Positions 42,491 through 50,608 of a DNA stretch of 64,000 nt are shown one piece after another (the first letter of the stretch is position 1; every line of letters starts with the position of its first letter). Made by a program: the position numbers and the translations under genes. Under the pieces are notes generated by a model. The model worked only from the letters and a program-made list of their open reading frames with translations. It made no database searches and had not been told where the DNA came from. The stretch lies in NCBI RefSeq assembly GCF_004022565.1, contig NZ_CP022987.1:124001-188000 (forward strand), written 5' to 3'. The stretch comes from Pollutimonas thiosulfatoxidans. GTDB lineage: Bacteria; Pseudomonadota; Gammaproteobacteria; Burkholderiales; Burkholderiaceae_B.

Positions 42491-43466
42491 CTATATCGTG
42501 AGTATCACAGACCCTTGTCGGAACCGGGATTCCATTTCACGATGCGCTTGCGCTGCATCGGCGAGGTCGAACGTGGTGATGTGGCCCGGCTGCAAGATCT
42601 GATCGTTTAACGCTTTGAAAAGCGTCGCTGCTGCGGCGTGCAGTTTCTCGGTAGTCCGCAGGTGCTGGAATACGTTCGGTCGGGACAGCGAGTTGGACCG
42701 AGCGAATAAGGCCGATACTTCAAACGGCGGCACGATGCCCGACGCTTGTCCATAATTGGCCAAATGACCACACGGCGCCAAGCATGCCAGTGACCCAGAA
42801 AAAGTGTCCTTGCCAACGGCGTCGTACGCTACCTGGACGCCTTCGCCGCCCGTAATGTCTTTAACCCGGGCGACAAAATCCTCTTGCCTATACTGAATAA
42901 CATGACTGCATCCATAGCGCTGCGCGAGCTCCACTTTATGTTCTGCCCCAACCGTGCCAATGACCCGGGCGCCCAAGTGGCTGGCCCACTGGCTTAGCAA
43001 GGAGCCAACACCCCCCGCAGCCGCGTGGACCAGTATCCAGTCACCCGACTTAACGACGTAAACCTCGTGCACTAGAACCTGCGCGGTGAGGCCCTTGAGC
43101 AAGGTGGCAGCGACAAGGTGGTCGTCAATGCCAGCAGGTAGCCGAATCGCTGCCCCGGCGGGCAACGTTCGTTCTTCCGAATAAGCGCCGTAGCCTAGGT
43201 AAATGTAGGCGACACGGTCGCCAACGTCCAGGTGCTTGACTTCGCTTCCCAGCTCAGTGACGACTCCGACCCCTTCGATACCCGGAATCCCTGGTAGAGC
43301 CAGCGTCTGATACAGACCTGAACGGACGTAAATATCGTGGAAATTCACGCCGACGGCGGTATGCCGAAGCCGAATCTCCCCAGGCAAGGGGCCTCGAACG
43401 TTGAGCTGCTCAAATTTCAGGTTCCCAGGGGGGGCCGGCTCGGTGCAGGACAATGGCTGAAGGCAT
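42491..43466 (-). pseudogene. Quinone oxidoreductase (zinc-independent MDR family), frameshifted
   Basis: NADPH:quinone reductase-like gene of the medium-chain dehydrogenase family. The body is intact: VGVNFHDIYVRSGLYQ, PGIEGVGVV, the cofactor-binding HAAAGGVGSLLSQWA, and the C-terminal DLADAAQAHREMESR. The natural N-terminus MPSAIVLHRAGPP from ATG 43466 is in a different frame from GNLKFEQLNV onward. The break is at a run of seven G at 43428-43434, and removing one G joins the frames perfectly. It could be slippage, decay or sequencing error. A TTG start at 43477 stays in the body frame but gives a nonsensical N-terminus. Confidence 0.82.
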
Positions 43467-43584
43467 GGCAATACCAATCGCGTGCGACTAATCTTTTATT
43501 AATAGCATAGATATTTGACTAGACGCATAATGTCCACCGTACCGGGTGCAATGTCTATCAGTCCATTCACGCGTTATGGGATGT

Positions 43585-43769
43585 TCAGCCGCATCCAAAG
43601 GTTCGTCTCCACTCTCTGGGACTTATCTGGTTTCTGCGCTTGAAGTGCTGACGCAGCGAAGTAGGGTTTGAAATCCGACCGCGTCAGAGATAGTTTCCAC
43701 AGGCAACGAGGTACTTTCCAGCAACTCTCGTGTGCGTTGCAAGCGTTCGTTGAGGCGCTGAAGCAGCAT
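43585..43769 (-). pseudogene. AraC-family regulator remnant (C-terminal helix-turn-helix)
   Basis: The segment LLQRLNERLQRTRELLEST, then VETISDAVGF, is the second half of an AraC/GlxA-type DNA-binding domain. SLRQHFKRRNQISPREWRR and a stop at 43585-43587 complete the domain, but in another frame, so a frameshift lies near 43655-43662. No N-terminal part is visible. GlxA-like regulators often adjoin isochorismatase-type hydrolases such as the one at 43901, so this may be its lost regulator. The rest of the 43,480-43,900 interval holds only the palindrome at 43856. Confidence 0.6.
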
Positions 43770-43855
43770 AAGCCAGACGTAGTGGTATTCAACACTGGAA
43801 GCGGGTATTGGTTCCTGACGATGGTCAGTCCATGGAGTTCTAATGAAATAAAGCT

Positions 43856-43871
43856 GCCTAAACGTTTAGGC
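43856..43871. promoter_or_regulatory. Perfect 16-bp palindrome, candidate operator
   Basis: GCCTAAACGTTTAGGC lies 29 bases upstream of the isochorismatase-type hydrolase start. The centre AAACGTTT recalls LacI-family sites, but the exact match proves only two-fold symmetry. A TetR- or LacI-type repressor could act here; none is encoded next to it. Confidence 0.5.
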
Positions 43872-43900
43872 CGGTTCTTTAACGCTACAAAGGAAACTCA

Positions 43901-44389
43901 ATGAATAAAGCACTTATCGTTATCGATATTCAGAACGACTACTTTCCTGGCGGTGCATTCACACTGGAAAATGCCGACGAAGCTTGCAAAGGTGCTGTCG
44001 AAGCCATTGAGCAAGCGAAGCGCGATGGATGGCTGGTTGTGGGGGTGCAGCACGTCGGTTCACCCGATGGCCCCGCTTTCAAGCCCAACACCGAAGGCGT
44101 GAAAATCCACAGTACCATTGCTGCCGCGTTGGGTGATGCACCCATTGTTGTAAAAGGCGAGGCTGACAGTTTCTTCAAAACAAACTTGGAGCAAATCGTG
44201 CGCGACGCTGGCATCACTGACATTTATCTTACCGGCATGATGACTCAGCACTGTGTGACGCATACTGCACTGTCTCCGCAAGCCAGCGACATGAAAGTTC
44301 ATATCATCGCCAAAGGCTGCGCCGCACCTGCCAAAGCCTTGAGTGACTTAGCCCTGCAAGGTCTGAGCGCTAGATGCGAGGTTGTATAG
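43901..44389 (+). CDS. Isochorismatase-family cysteine hydrolase
   Basis: A 162-residue cytoplasmic hydrolase of the isochorismatase/nicotinamidase fold with catalytic triad Asp9 (VIDIQNDYF), Lys85 (VVKGEADSFF) and Cys118 (MTQHCVTH). Family members hydrolyse amides or vinyl ethers; the substrate here is unknown. AAAGGAAA provides the ribosome binding site. A perfect palindrome lies just upstream. The gene is less GC-rich than most of the window and sits in a zone of broken genes, so it may be a recent arrival. Confidence 0.9.
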   Translation: MNKALIVIDIQNDYFPGGAFTLENADEACKGAVEAIEQAKRDGWLVVGVQHVGSPDGPAFKPNTEGVKIHSTIAAALGDAPIVVKGEADSFFKTNLEQIVRDAGITDIYLTGMMTQHCVTHTALSPQASDMKVHIIAKGCAAPAKALSDLALQGLSARCEVV

Positions 44390-44413
44390 GGATTCGAAAT
44401 TCTATGCCTCACC

Positions 44414-44695
44414 TTAGGCAGGCTCAAGAACACGCATCTCAATGTGCAGTCCAGCGGCAGCGGTCATATTTACCAGTGCATCAAGACCGAAAACGTTGAT
44501 TTTTCCGCGCATCAGGTCAGAGACGCGGGGCTGGGTCACGCCAAAAAGCTTGGCGGCTTCGGTCTGGCTCATCTTGACGCGAACTATGTGCTGCTTCAGC
44601 GCCGTCATGAGGACTGATCGAAGCTTCATGTTTTCTGCTTCTTCGTGGGTGTCTTCGATCGCATCCCAGACGCTGGTAAATCGTTCGTTTTTCAT
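44414..44695 (-). CDS. higA: HigA-type antitoxin, XRE-family helix-turn-helix
   Basis: A 93-residue antitoxin-like regulator. The helix-turn-helix is VKMSQTEAAKLFGVTQPRVSDLMRGKIN, split here as MSQTEAAKLFGVTQP and RVSDLMRGKI, at about residues 40-67. The N-terminus is acidic. The toxin gene lies immediately upstream and overlaps by four bases (ATGA), the toxin-first order of the HigBA type. The antitoxin would neutralise the toxin and repress the pair's promoter, where an ATACAA/TTGTAT palindrome is seen. Confidence 0.88.
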   Translation of the reverse strand: MKNERFTSVWDAIEDTHEEAENMKLRSVLMTALKQHIVRVKMSQTEAAKLFGVTQPRVSDLMRGKINVFGLDALVNMTAAAGLHIEMRVLEPA

Positions 44696-45030
44696 TTACT
44701 TGGCTCCTGCAGTAGGTCCCGATAGCGTTTCGAGGCCAGATCTATATCCGCCTTGTTGGTTTTCTCTGTCTTTTTCTGGAAGCAGTGGATCACATAGACG
44801 GCATCGGCGAACTTGGCAATGTAGATGACCCTGAAGGCGCCGGCGCCATCGCGAACGCGGATTTCTCTGACACCTTGGCCCACTACGTTCATAGGCTTCC
44901 AGTCATCCGGATCAAAACCGTTCTGCACCTGATCGATCTGGTAACCCGCTTCGCGCTTGGCAGAGGGCGGGAAGGCACGAAGATCATCAAGTGAACTTCC
45001 GAGGAACTCGACAGGCTTAAGCGGCGGCAT
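44692..45030 (-). CDS. higB: HigB/Gp49-like RelE-superfamily toxin
   Basis: A 112-residue toxin of the phage-derived Gp49-like (DUF891) family, related to RelE/HigB mRNA interferases that cleave mRNA on the ribosome. Typical parts are VEFLGSSLDDLRAFPPSAK, GVREIRVRDGAGAFRVIYIAKF (in two pieces) and VIHCFQKKTEKTNKADIDLA. I use ATG 45030; an in-frame TTG at 45045 would start inside the operator palindrome. higA overlaps its end by four bases. Confidence 0.88.
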   Translation of the reverse strand: MPPLKPVEFLGSSLDDLRAFPPSAKREAGYQIDQVQNGFDPDDWKPMNVVGQGVREIRVRDGAGAFRVIYIAKFADAVYVIHCFQKKTEKTNKADIDLASKRYRDLLQEPSK

Positions 45031-45039
45031 GCGTGATTT

Positions 45040-45055
45040 ATACAATATTTTGTAT
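45040..45055. promoter_or_regulatory. Candidate HigA operator
   Basis: ATACAA (45040-45045) and TTGTAT (45050-45055) form an inverted repeat with a TATT centre, 10 bases upstream of the toxin start codon. Its position suits autoregulation of the toxin-antitoxin pair by HigA. Confidence 0.55.
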
Positions 45056-45174
45056 GTTATGGCAAGCCGGACCGTCTGTGTGGATCTTGTAGCTGTGGGG
45101 CGAGGTTGAGCGTTAGGGTGTGAGGTTAGATCGTTCCCGTCACTACCCCCGACTTCGGAATATAAATCGGGACG

Positions 45175-45204
45175 AAAAAAAAGCGCCGACTTTCGTAAGC
45201 GCTT
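45175..45204 (-). terminator. Terminator of the tRNA operon
   Basis: Read on the minus strand, AAGCGC (from 45204) and GCGCTT (to 45181) form a stem around a twelve-base loop, followed by a run of eight T. It lies 16 bases beyond the end of tRNA-Asp. The rest of 45,056-45,174 shows nothing recognisable. Confidence 0.7.
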
Positions 45205-45219
45205 GATTTTCGAATTTTT

Positions 45220-45296
45220 TGGCGGAGCGGACGGGACTCGAACCCGCGACCCCCGGCGTGACAGGCCGGTATTCTAACCAACTGAACTACCGCTCC
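45220..45296 (-). tRNA. tRNA-Asp (GTC)
   Basis: A 77-base cloverleaf on the minus strand. The acceptor stem GGAGCGG pairs with CCGCTCC, followed by the G discriminator and an encoded CCA. The anticodon loop CTGTCAC gives GTC, and the T loop is GGGTTCGAGTCCC. It is the last of three tandem tRNA genes. Confidence 0.97.
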
Positions 45297-45307
45297 GCAG
45301 CGATAAC

Positions 45308-45383
45308 TGGCGTCCCCTAGGGGATTCGAACCCCTGTACCCACCGTGAAAGGGTGGTGTCCTAGGCCTCTAGACGAAGGGGAC
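45308..45383 (-). tRNA. tRNA-Glu (TTC)
   Basis: A 76-base cloverleaf on the minus strand with acceptor GTCCCCT/AGGGGAC, anticodon stem CCACC/GGTGG around CTTTCAC (anticodon TTC), T arm GGGGTTCGAATCCCC, and encoded CCA. It is eleven bases upstream of tRNA-Asp. Confidence 0.97.
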
Positions 45384-45458
45384 AGGACAAAACAAGTTGC
45401 GTATTCTAGCATATCAATACGCTGTTTACTGCTGTGTACCAATTGATCTTCGTAAGAC

Positions 45459-45534
<76 letters not shown>

Positions 45535-45563
45535 GTAACCGGCTTGTCTAGCGAAGAAGCGAG

Positions 45564-45592
45564 ATTATGCACGATTTTTTAAAGTCGTGCAA
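45564..45592 (-). promoter_or_regulatory. Sigma-70 promoter of the tRNA-Ala-Glu-Asp cluster
   Basis: On the minus strand, TTGCAC (-35, 45592-45587), a 17-base spacer and CATAAT (-10, 45569-45564) precede tRNA-Ala by 29 bases. The spacer lies inside an inverted repeat, TGCACGA (45568-45574) and TCGTGCA (45585-45591), which may also serve as a hairpin after the sulfatase gene. Confidence 0.65.
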
Positions 45593-45611
45593 GTCGGCCT
45601 CCACCCAAAGC

Positions 45612-47159
45612 CTAGTGCTGACCGGCGGGGGCCCATGGGCTGGGTAGCCCCAGGCGCGTAAACGCCTCTGCTGGCGCCTCGTTGGCTTCCATGATCTTTG
45701 ACATGGAGGTCAGCAGGCGGTTCTCGATGGCTTCATCACGGAAGGGATGCTGCTGCTCGTAGTCTGTTTCCAGGTCGTACAGCACTGTCGTGGTGTCTTC
45801 ATAGCCACCGCCTTGACCTCGATGGCCGACTGGCTGTCCCTTTACGTTGCGCCTTGCTGGCACCTTCAGTAATGGAACCCCTTGCGAGAAGCCGAACCCT
45901 GACGTCAGCTCGGCCTGGCGAAGCTCATCCACATGGAACAAGCCCTTTAAATGCATGGGCATCAGGGTGTACTCGTATAGCATCTGGCGGGTCATGTCTT
46001 CGGGATAACAAAAGTAGGTGTAGCGTCCGTCAGTGATGTTGGTGCCAGCGCCAAACATGCCATATAGGAGGGCCTCGCGCAGGGGGGCGTCTTCAGCCAG
46101 TACAGGCAACAGTGAATGCCCTTCAACAGTATGCGGCGGCGCCATCCCATGGCAGTCCAGCAAGGTAGGCATGATGTCGGTAGTTTGCGTCAGGGCCTTG
46201 CGGCGAGTGCCTGCTTGCTCGGCATAGGCAGGATGGTGAATGATCAGCGGGATGTGCGCGATCTCGTTGAAGAAGGGCATTCTGTTTTTGCCCCACCAGT
46301 CATGTTCCGCCAGCAAGAACCCGTGGTCCGTCGTCAACACTACCGCCGTGTCTTTCCACATGTCGTGCTCGTCGAGGTAATCGATTAGCTTGCCGAAATA
46401 TTCGTCGCACATGGCCAGCAGCGCTGCGTAGTTCGAGCGCAGTTCTTTTATCTCGTCTTCGCTCTCTTCTGCCCGCTTGTATCTGGGCCAATCGAGGATG
46501 GGGCCGGTGTATCCGCTGGGGTACTGCTCGCGAAAGCGGGCGGGAGCGAAGAAGGGCTCGTGGGGGTCGAAGCATTCAAGATGCAGCAGCCAGTCATCCG
46601 CATCTCGGTTGGTGTCGAGAAACTCAAACGCCGAAGCGAACGAGCGGGGGCAGCAGAAGTCGTTTTCGTCTCGAACATACTCACGATTGATCATGGCCTG
46701 CAGTCGGCCGTCTTCGGCGCCTTCGGGCTGCTGCATGGCGTGGTACATCGTCTTGAAACGCTCCATGGGCGGCTTGACCATGGCCTTCCATTTATCCCAT
46801 TCCTGCCCCCGGATGAAGTCCCAGGAGGAGTAACGGTTGTGATAGGTGGCCCCGCCGTCTTCCCAATAGTGATAATGATCGGAGATCAGGTGCGTGTAAG
46901 TGCCTTGGCTGCGCAGCAGTTCAGAGAACGATTGATCAAACGGCTCTAGTGGCCCCCAGCTTCGATGCAGGAAATTAAGGCGGCCTGTGTGCATGTCGCG
47001 CCGAGCAGGCATGCACGGCAAGCTGCCGGCAAAATGATTGTCGAAAGTAATGGCACGCTCGGAAAAGCGCCTGAAGTTCGGTGTGGCAATGGAGGTTCCG
47101 CCGTAACTCTCCAAAGCATTACGGACCAGAGAGTCGAATATTACAAAAATCGTGCGCAT
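45612..47159 (-). CDS. Cytoplasmic type I sulfatase
   Basis: A 515-residue arylsulfatase-superfamily enzyme. The C-x-P-x-R signature is present: Cys49 in SLPCMPARRDMHTGR should be converted to formylglycine. Metal and substrate residues include Asp9 (FDS), ECFDPHEPFF, and TTDHGFLLAEHDWWGKN with DH ligands. There is no signal peptide, so it acts in the cytoplasm. It follows the Bug protein gene by three bases. A sulfate- or phosphonate-ester substrate taken up by the cell is likely, but the identity is unknown. No maturase is in the window. Confidence 0.9.
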   Translation of the reverse strand: MRTIFVIFDSLVRNALESYGGTSIATPNFRRFSERAITFDNHFAGSLPCMPARRDMHTGRLNFLHRSWGPLEPFDQSFSELLRSQGTYTHLISDHYHYWEDGGATYHNRYSSWDFIRGQEWDKWKAMVKPPMERFKTMYHAMQQPEGAEDGRLQAMINREYVRDENDFCCPRSFASAFEFLDTNRDADDWLLHLECFDPHEPFFAPARFREQYPSGYTGPILDWPRYKRAEESEDEIKELRSNYAALLAMCDEYFGKLIDYLDEHDMWKDTAVVLTTDHGFLLAEHDWWGKNRMPFFNEIAHIPLIIHHPAYAEQAGTRRKALTQTTDIMPTLLDCHGMAPPHTVEGHSLLPVLAEDAPLREALLYGMFGAGTNITDGRYTYFCYPEDMTRQMLYEYTLMPMHLKGLFHVDELRQAELTSGFGFSQGVPLLKVPARRNVKGQPVGHRGQGGGYEDTTTVLYDLETDYEQQHPFRDEAIENRLLTSMSKIMEANEAPAEAFTRLGLPSPWAPAGQH

Positions 47160-47162
47160 CGT

Positions 47163-48131
47163 TTAATCCAGTTTGATTGCTGACGTCTTAGCGACAGTCG
47201 TCCATTTTTCCAGGTCTTTCCGCAGATAGTCCTTGAAGGCCCCCGGCGTTTGGGCTTGAGCCGCAGTCATGCCATTGCGCTGCAAGGAGTCCTGTAGCGC
47301 CGGGTCTTGCAGCGCGTTGCCGATTTCCTGGCTGAGTCGTTCAACAATAGCGGTGGGCGTTCCGGCGGGAGCAAGAAACCCTATCCATTGGTCCAGGTCG
47401 AAGTCGGCGACGCCTTGTTCCACCAAGGTGGGCACTTCAGGAAGTTGTGGCATACGCTTCATGCTGGCCACGCCTAGTGCCTTGATCTTGTTCGCCTCCA
47501 GTTGTGGCAGGGCGACGGCGGCGTTTGCAAAGTGGAAATCAATCAAGCCCGCGATCTGGTCCATCATGGCGGGCGGTCCACCCTTGTACGGTACGTGAAC
47601 GATCTCGAGATCTTTAGCCGTTTTAAGCATCTCTCCGGCAAAGTTACCCGGGGTGCCGGCTCCGGCCGAGGCATAACTCAGTTTGCCTGGAGACTTCGAC
47701 GCCTCGGCAATGAGTTCGGCCACAGTGTCCGGGCCGTTCTGGCCCGTTACAAGAATAAGAGAGGTATAGGCTGCCACGCCGACCGGCTCAAAGTCCTTCT
47801 TTACGTCGAAGGGCATATCGGATCGTATGGCGTCATTCATATTCAGTGCACTGGTAGTCAGCATGATGGTGTATCCATCTGGTGCAGCCCGAGCCACTTC
47901 GGAGGCACCGATGATGCCGCCGGCCCCGGGCTTGTTCCTCACAACCACCGGCACGCCCAGGCTTGCTTGCAGCTTCTCCGCAATAGCCCTGGCTGGGAAG
48001 TCGACCAGGCCGCCTGCGGGCCACGGGACGACGATGTTCAAAGGTTGGGTTGGGTAATCGGCCGCTGAGGCCGCAGTACCTACGAAAAGCCATGGGGTAA
48101 GCAGTACCAGGGCAAATTTCTTGAAGTTCAT
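47163..48131 (-). CDS. Bug-family tripartite tricarboxylate transporter binding protein
   Basis: A 322-residue periplasmic binding protein of the Bordetella uptake gene (TctC/Bug) family, abundant in this lineage. It has a signal peptide (residues 1-23, cleavage near TAASAAD), YPTQPLNIVVPWPAGGLVDFPAR, VVVRNKPGAGGIIGASEVARAAPDGYTIM (in two parts), and LSYASAGAGTPGNFAGEM. No TctA or TctB membrane partners are near. Its position three bases ahead of the sulfatase suggests it brings in the sulfatase substrate. Confidence 0.93.
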   Translation of the reverse strand: MNFKKFALVLLTPWLFVGTAASAADYPTQPLNIVVPWPAGGLVDFPARAIAEKLQASLGVPVVVRNKPGAGGIIGASEVARAAPDGYTIMLTTSALNMNDAIRSDMPFDVKKDFEPVGVAAYTSLILVTGQNGPDTVAELIAEASKSPGKLSYASAGAGTPGNFAGEMLKTAKDLEIVHVPYKGGPPAMMDQIAGLIDFHFANAAVALPQLEANKIKALGVASMKRMPQLPEVPTLVEQGVADFDLDQWIGFLAPAGTPTAIVERLSQEIGNALQDPALQDSLQRNGMTAAQAQTPGAFKDYLRKDLEKWTTVAKTSAIKLD

Positions 48132-48173
48132 GTCTCTCTCCTTGTCGATCCTAGTGTTTTGATTGAACCTATA

Positions 48174-48189
48174 GTACTGTAGTCTGTAC
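48174..48189. promoter_or_regulatory. GTAC inverted repeat, candidate GntR operator
   Basis: GTACTGTAGTCTGTAC fits GTAC-N-G-N4-C-N-GTAC, an imperfect two-fold symmetric site, 42 bases upstream of the Bug gene. It may bind the GntR/HutC-type regulator encoded just upstream. The match is short, and symmetry is the only evidence. Confidence 0.45.
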
Positions 48190-48253
48190 CTTAGGACAAC
48201 AAAAAATCACCCGAAAAAGGGTGAGAGGGCGTGCTGCCATGCAACTGGTCAAA

Positions 48254-48967
48254 TCAGGTTTTCAGGTCCATTTCGACCCTGATGGCATCACCCCGATACG
48301 TGACTTCCGCGAGATAAATGATGCGATTTCCGGCGTCTCTGAGCACGCGGCGCACCTCCGCAACCGGTGCGTTGAACGGCAAATTCAACAAGCGGGCAAC
48401 TTCCATATCGGCTGTCCCGATAGTGAGCGTCTGGTGTCCATCCGCGAGGTTGCCGATAGATGCCAGTAAAGGTATTACTGTTTCTTGGCGAAAGCGGGCG
48501 GGGTCTTTCTTGAATACGTCTTCGTCAAGATAGATATTGATCACGCAGTAGGCTGCGCTTTCGCGATAGTGGACGCGTCTCATGAAGACATAGTGGGGTG
48601 CAGGTGTACCCTCGTTGGCGTGCAGCAAAGGAAGACGGCTGGCTTCATCAATATTCACGATCGATGGTTGTGTGTCCCGATAGATATTGGACAGATCCTG
48701 GAGCGATGTGACGACGTTGATCCACCGATCGGTCTTGGGCTGCTTCGTTACGAAGGTGCCACGCCCGCGTTGTCGGGACACGAGCCCCTCGCGCGCCAAC
48801 ACGTCAAGGGCTTGCCGAACCGTGGCCCGCGCGACGCCAAACTCGTCCAGCAGATCTTCCAGCGTGGGAAGCTTATGATCTTTTGGCCATTCGCCGCGCG
48901 TGATGCGCTGGCGCATGAGGTCAGCCAATTGAAGGTACCGAGGCACTTTGCTGTCAAGAAAGCTCAT
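48254..48967 (-). CDS. GntR-family regulator with UTRA domain (HutC subfamily)
   Basis: A 237-residue regulator. The winged helix (about residues 10-75) includes LADLMRQRITRGEWPKDHKLPTLEDLLDEFGVARATVRQALDVLAREGL in overlapping parts. The UTRA effector domain covers about 95-237. It lies 122 bases ahead of the Bug-sulfatase pair on the same strand and probably controls them. Its start is nine bases after the lnt stop, so it may also be read from the lnt operon. The ligand is unknown. Confidence 0.92.
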   Translation of the reverse strand: MSFLDSKVPRYLQLADLMRQRITRGEWPKDHKLPTLEDLLDEFGVARATVRQALDVLAREGLVSRQRGRGTFVTKQPKTDRWINVVTSLQDLSNIYRDTQPSIVNIDEASRLPLLHANEGTPAPHYVFMRRVHYRESAAYCVINIYLDEDVFKKDPARFRQETVIPLLASIGNLADGHQTLTIGTADMEVARLLNLPFNAPVAEVRRVLRDAGNRIIYLAEVTYRGDAIRVEMDLKT

Positions 48968-48976
48968 GGTCGTTGC

Positions 48977-50608
48977 TCACGCGCTGCGCTTTCTAAGCGC
49001 GAACCCCAACAGCAAGAACAACAGCGCCCAAACCAGGGCCGGCAAATTACCCAGCCGTACATAAGGCGTCTGCCCATGCATGCCCTGTACCTCGACATCC
49101 AGTACGCCCAGGCGCATGGGCTCGATAGCGGCGCGTACGGCGCCGTCAGGCCCAATGGCGGCCGTCATGCCTGTGTTGGTTGCGCGTATCATGGGTCGCG
49201 CCGTTTCAATGGCGCGCATGCGTGAGATCTGCAGGTGCTGACGCAGCGCCCACGAGTCTCCGAACCAGCCAAGGTTGCTCATGTTGACCAGGATGCTGGC
49301 GCCGGGGCCATGTTCTTCACTGTTCCTGACCGAAAGGATGATTTCTTCGCCGAATACGTCTTCGTAGCAGATGTCGGGCGCTATCATTTGGTCGTCTATC
49401 TTGAATGCCGGCTGGCGCGCCGCGCCCTGATCAAAGTCGCCCAGGGGAATGCTCATGGCGTCCACGAACCAGCGAAAGCCGGGCGGCACGAACTCGCCGA
49501 AAGGCACCAGATGTTGTTTGTCGTAGCGCATGGCCGTCTGGCCAGTCATCAGCTCGTTCAATGGTGTCGCGGCATCGAAGCCTATTGCGCTATTGGTGTA
49601 GCGATCGTTGCCACCTGCGGCGTCATGCAAGGGGATACCCATGATCAGGCTGGCATCGCGCGCGTTGGCGATATCCAGCCACTGGCGCCATGTGGCAGGC
49701 GGGATGCGGTCCTGGAACATCGGCATGACGGTTTCAGGCAGGACGATCAGGTCGGGCTCTCCGGATGCTTCCTTGGGAGGCAGGGCGGCCAGCTTCATAT
49801 AGGTCGCGATACCTTGCTGTACCAGTTGTGGATCGAACTTCTCGGACTGCGGGACGTTGCCCTGCACCAGGCGGATGATCATGGGCTCGCCCAGCGGGCG
49901 GGACCAGCCGACATGGGTAAGGGCGATGCCTGCCAGGCCGGCCAGTATGGTCAGGCCCACGCCTATTGCCGCCTTGGCATCGTTCTCGGTGTCTTTGGCG
50001 CAGGCCAGCAGCGCGATGGCGGCCGCGGCGAAGGCGGCCAGCCATGCCACGCCATAAACGCCTGTAAGAGGCGCCCACCCGGCCAATACGCCTTCTACGT
50101 GCGCGTAGCCGATGTTCATCCACGGAAAGCCGGTAAACATCGTGCCGCGCAGCCACTCGGTCAGCATCCAGGCTGATGCCCAAGTGGTGGCTATCAGCAG
50201 TTGCCGGCGGTAATCGGTGTGCAGCGTAAGATGCGCGGCTGACAACCAGCGTGTGAGCGCGCAGGCAAACGCAATGAACAGTGCCAGCCCGGCCGCCAGC
50301 AATAGCACTGCGGTGGCCGCCAGCGGCGCGAACATGCCGCCATACTCGTGCATGCTGATGTACAGCCAGTAAAGCCCCAGCCCGAAATTCGACAAGCCGA
50401 ACAGAAAGCCGGCCACTGCGGCCTGCTGCAGGCCGGTTGATCGGAAAACATGAAAGGCCAAAATAGCCAGGCTGAATACCTGCACAAAAGGCAAGGACCA
50501 ATGGGGCAGGGGGCCGGCGGAGAACGACAACGCGTGAATGGCGCCCAGGCCCAGCAGGCGGGCATGCCAACGGCTGAACCCGCGTAAGCGATTGATCGGA
50601 TTATTCAT
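48977..50608 (-). CDS. lnt: Apolipoprotein N-acyltransferase
   Basis: Adds the third acyl chain to lipoproteins in the inner membrane. The 543-residue protein has about seven N-terminal helices and a C-terminal nitrilase-like domain with catalytic Glu292 (LPETVMP) and Cys414 (ICYEDVFGEE). A short C-terminal helix ends LLLGFALRKRSA. It overlaps the corC-like gene by eight bases. This order (ybeZ-ybeY-corC-lnt) is conserved in proteobacteria. Confidence 0.96.
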   Translation of the reverse strand: MNNPINRLRGFSRWHARLLGLGAIHALSFSAGPLPHWSLPFVQVFSLAILAFHVFRSTGLQQAAVAGFLFGLSNFGLGLYWLYISMHEYGGMFAPLAATAVLLLAAGLALFIAFACALTRWLSAAHLTLHTDYRRQLLIATTWASAWMLTEWLRGTMFTGFPWMNIGYAHVEGVLAGWAPLTGVYGVAWLAAFAAAAIALLACAKDTENDAKAAIGVGLTILAGLAGIALTHVGWSRPLGEPMIIRLVQGNVPQSEKFDPQLVQQGIATYMKLAALPPKEASGEPDLIVLPETVMPMFQDRIPPATWRQWLDIANARDASLIMGIPLHDAAGGNDRYTNSAIGFDAATPLNELMTGQTAMRYDKQHLVPFGEFVPPGFRWFVDAMSIPLGDFDQGAARQPAFKIDDQMIAPDICYEDVFGEEIILSVRNSEEHGPGASILVNMSNLGWFGDSWALRQHLQISRMRAIETARPMIRATNTGMTAAIGPDGAVRAAIEPMRLGVLDVEVQGMHGQTPYVRLGNLPALVWALLFLLLGFALRKRSA

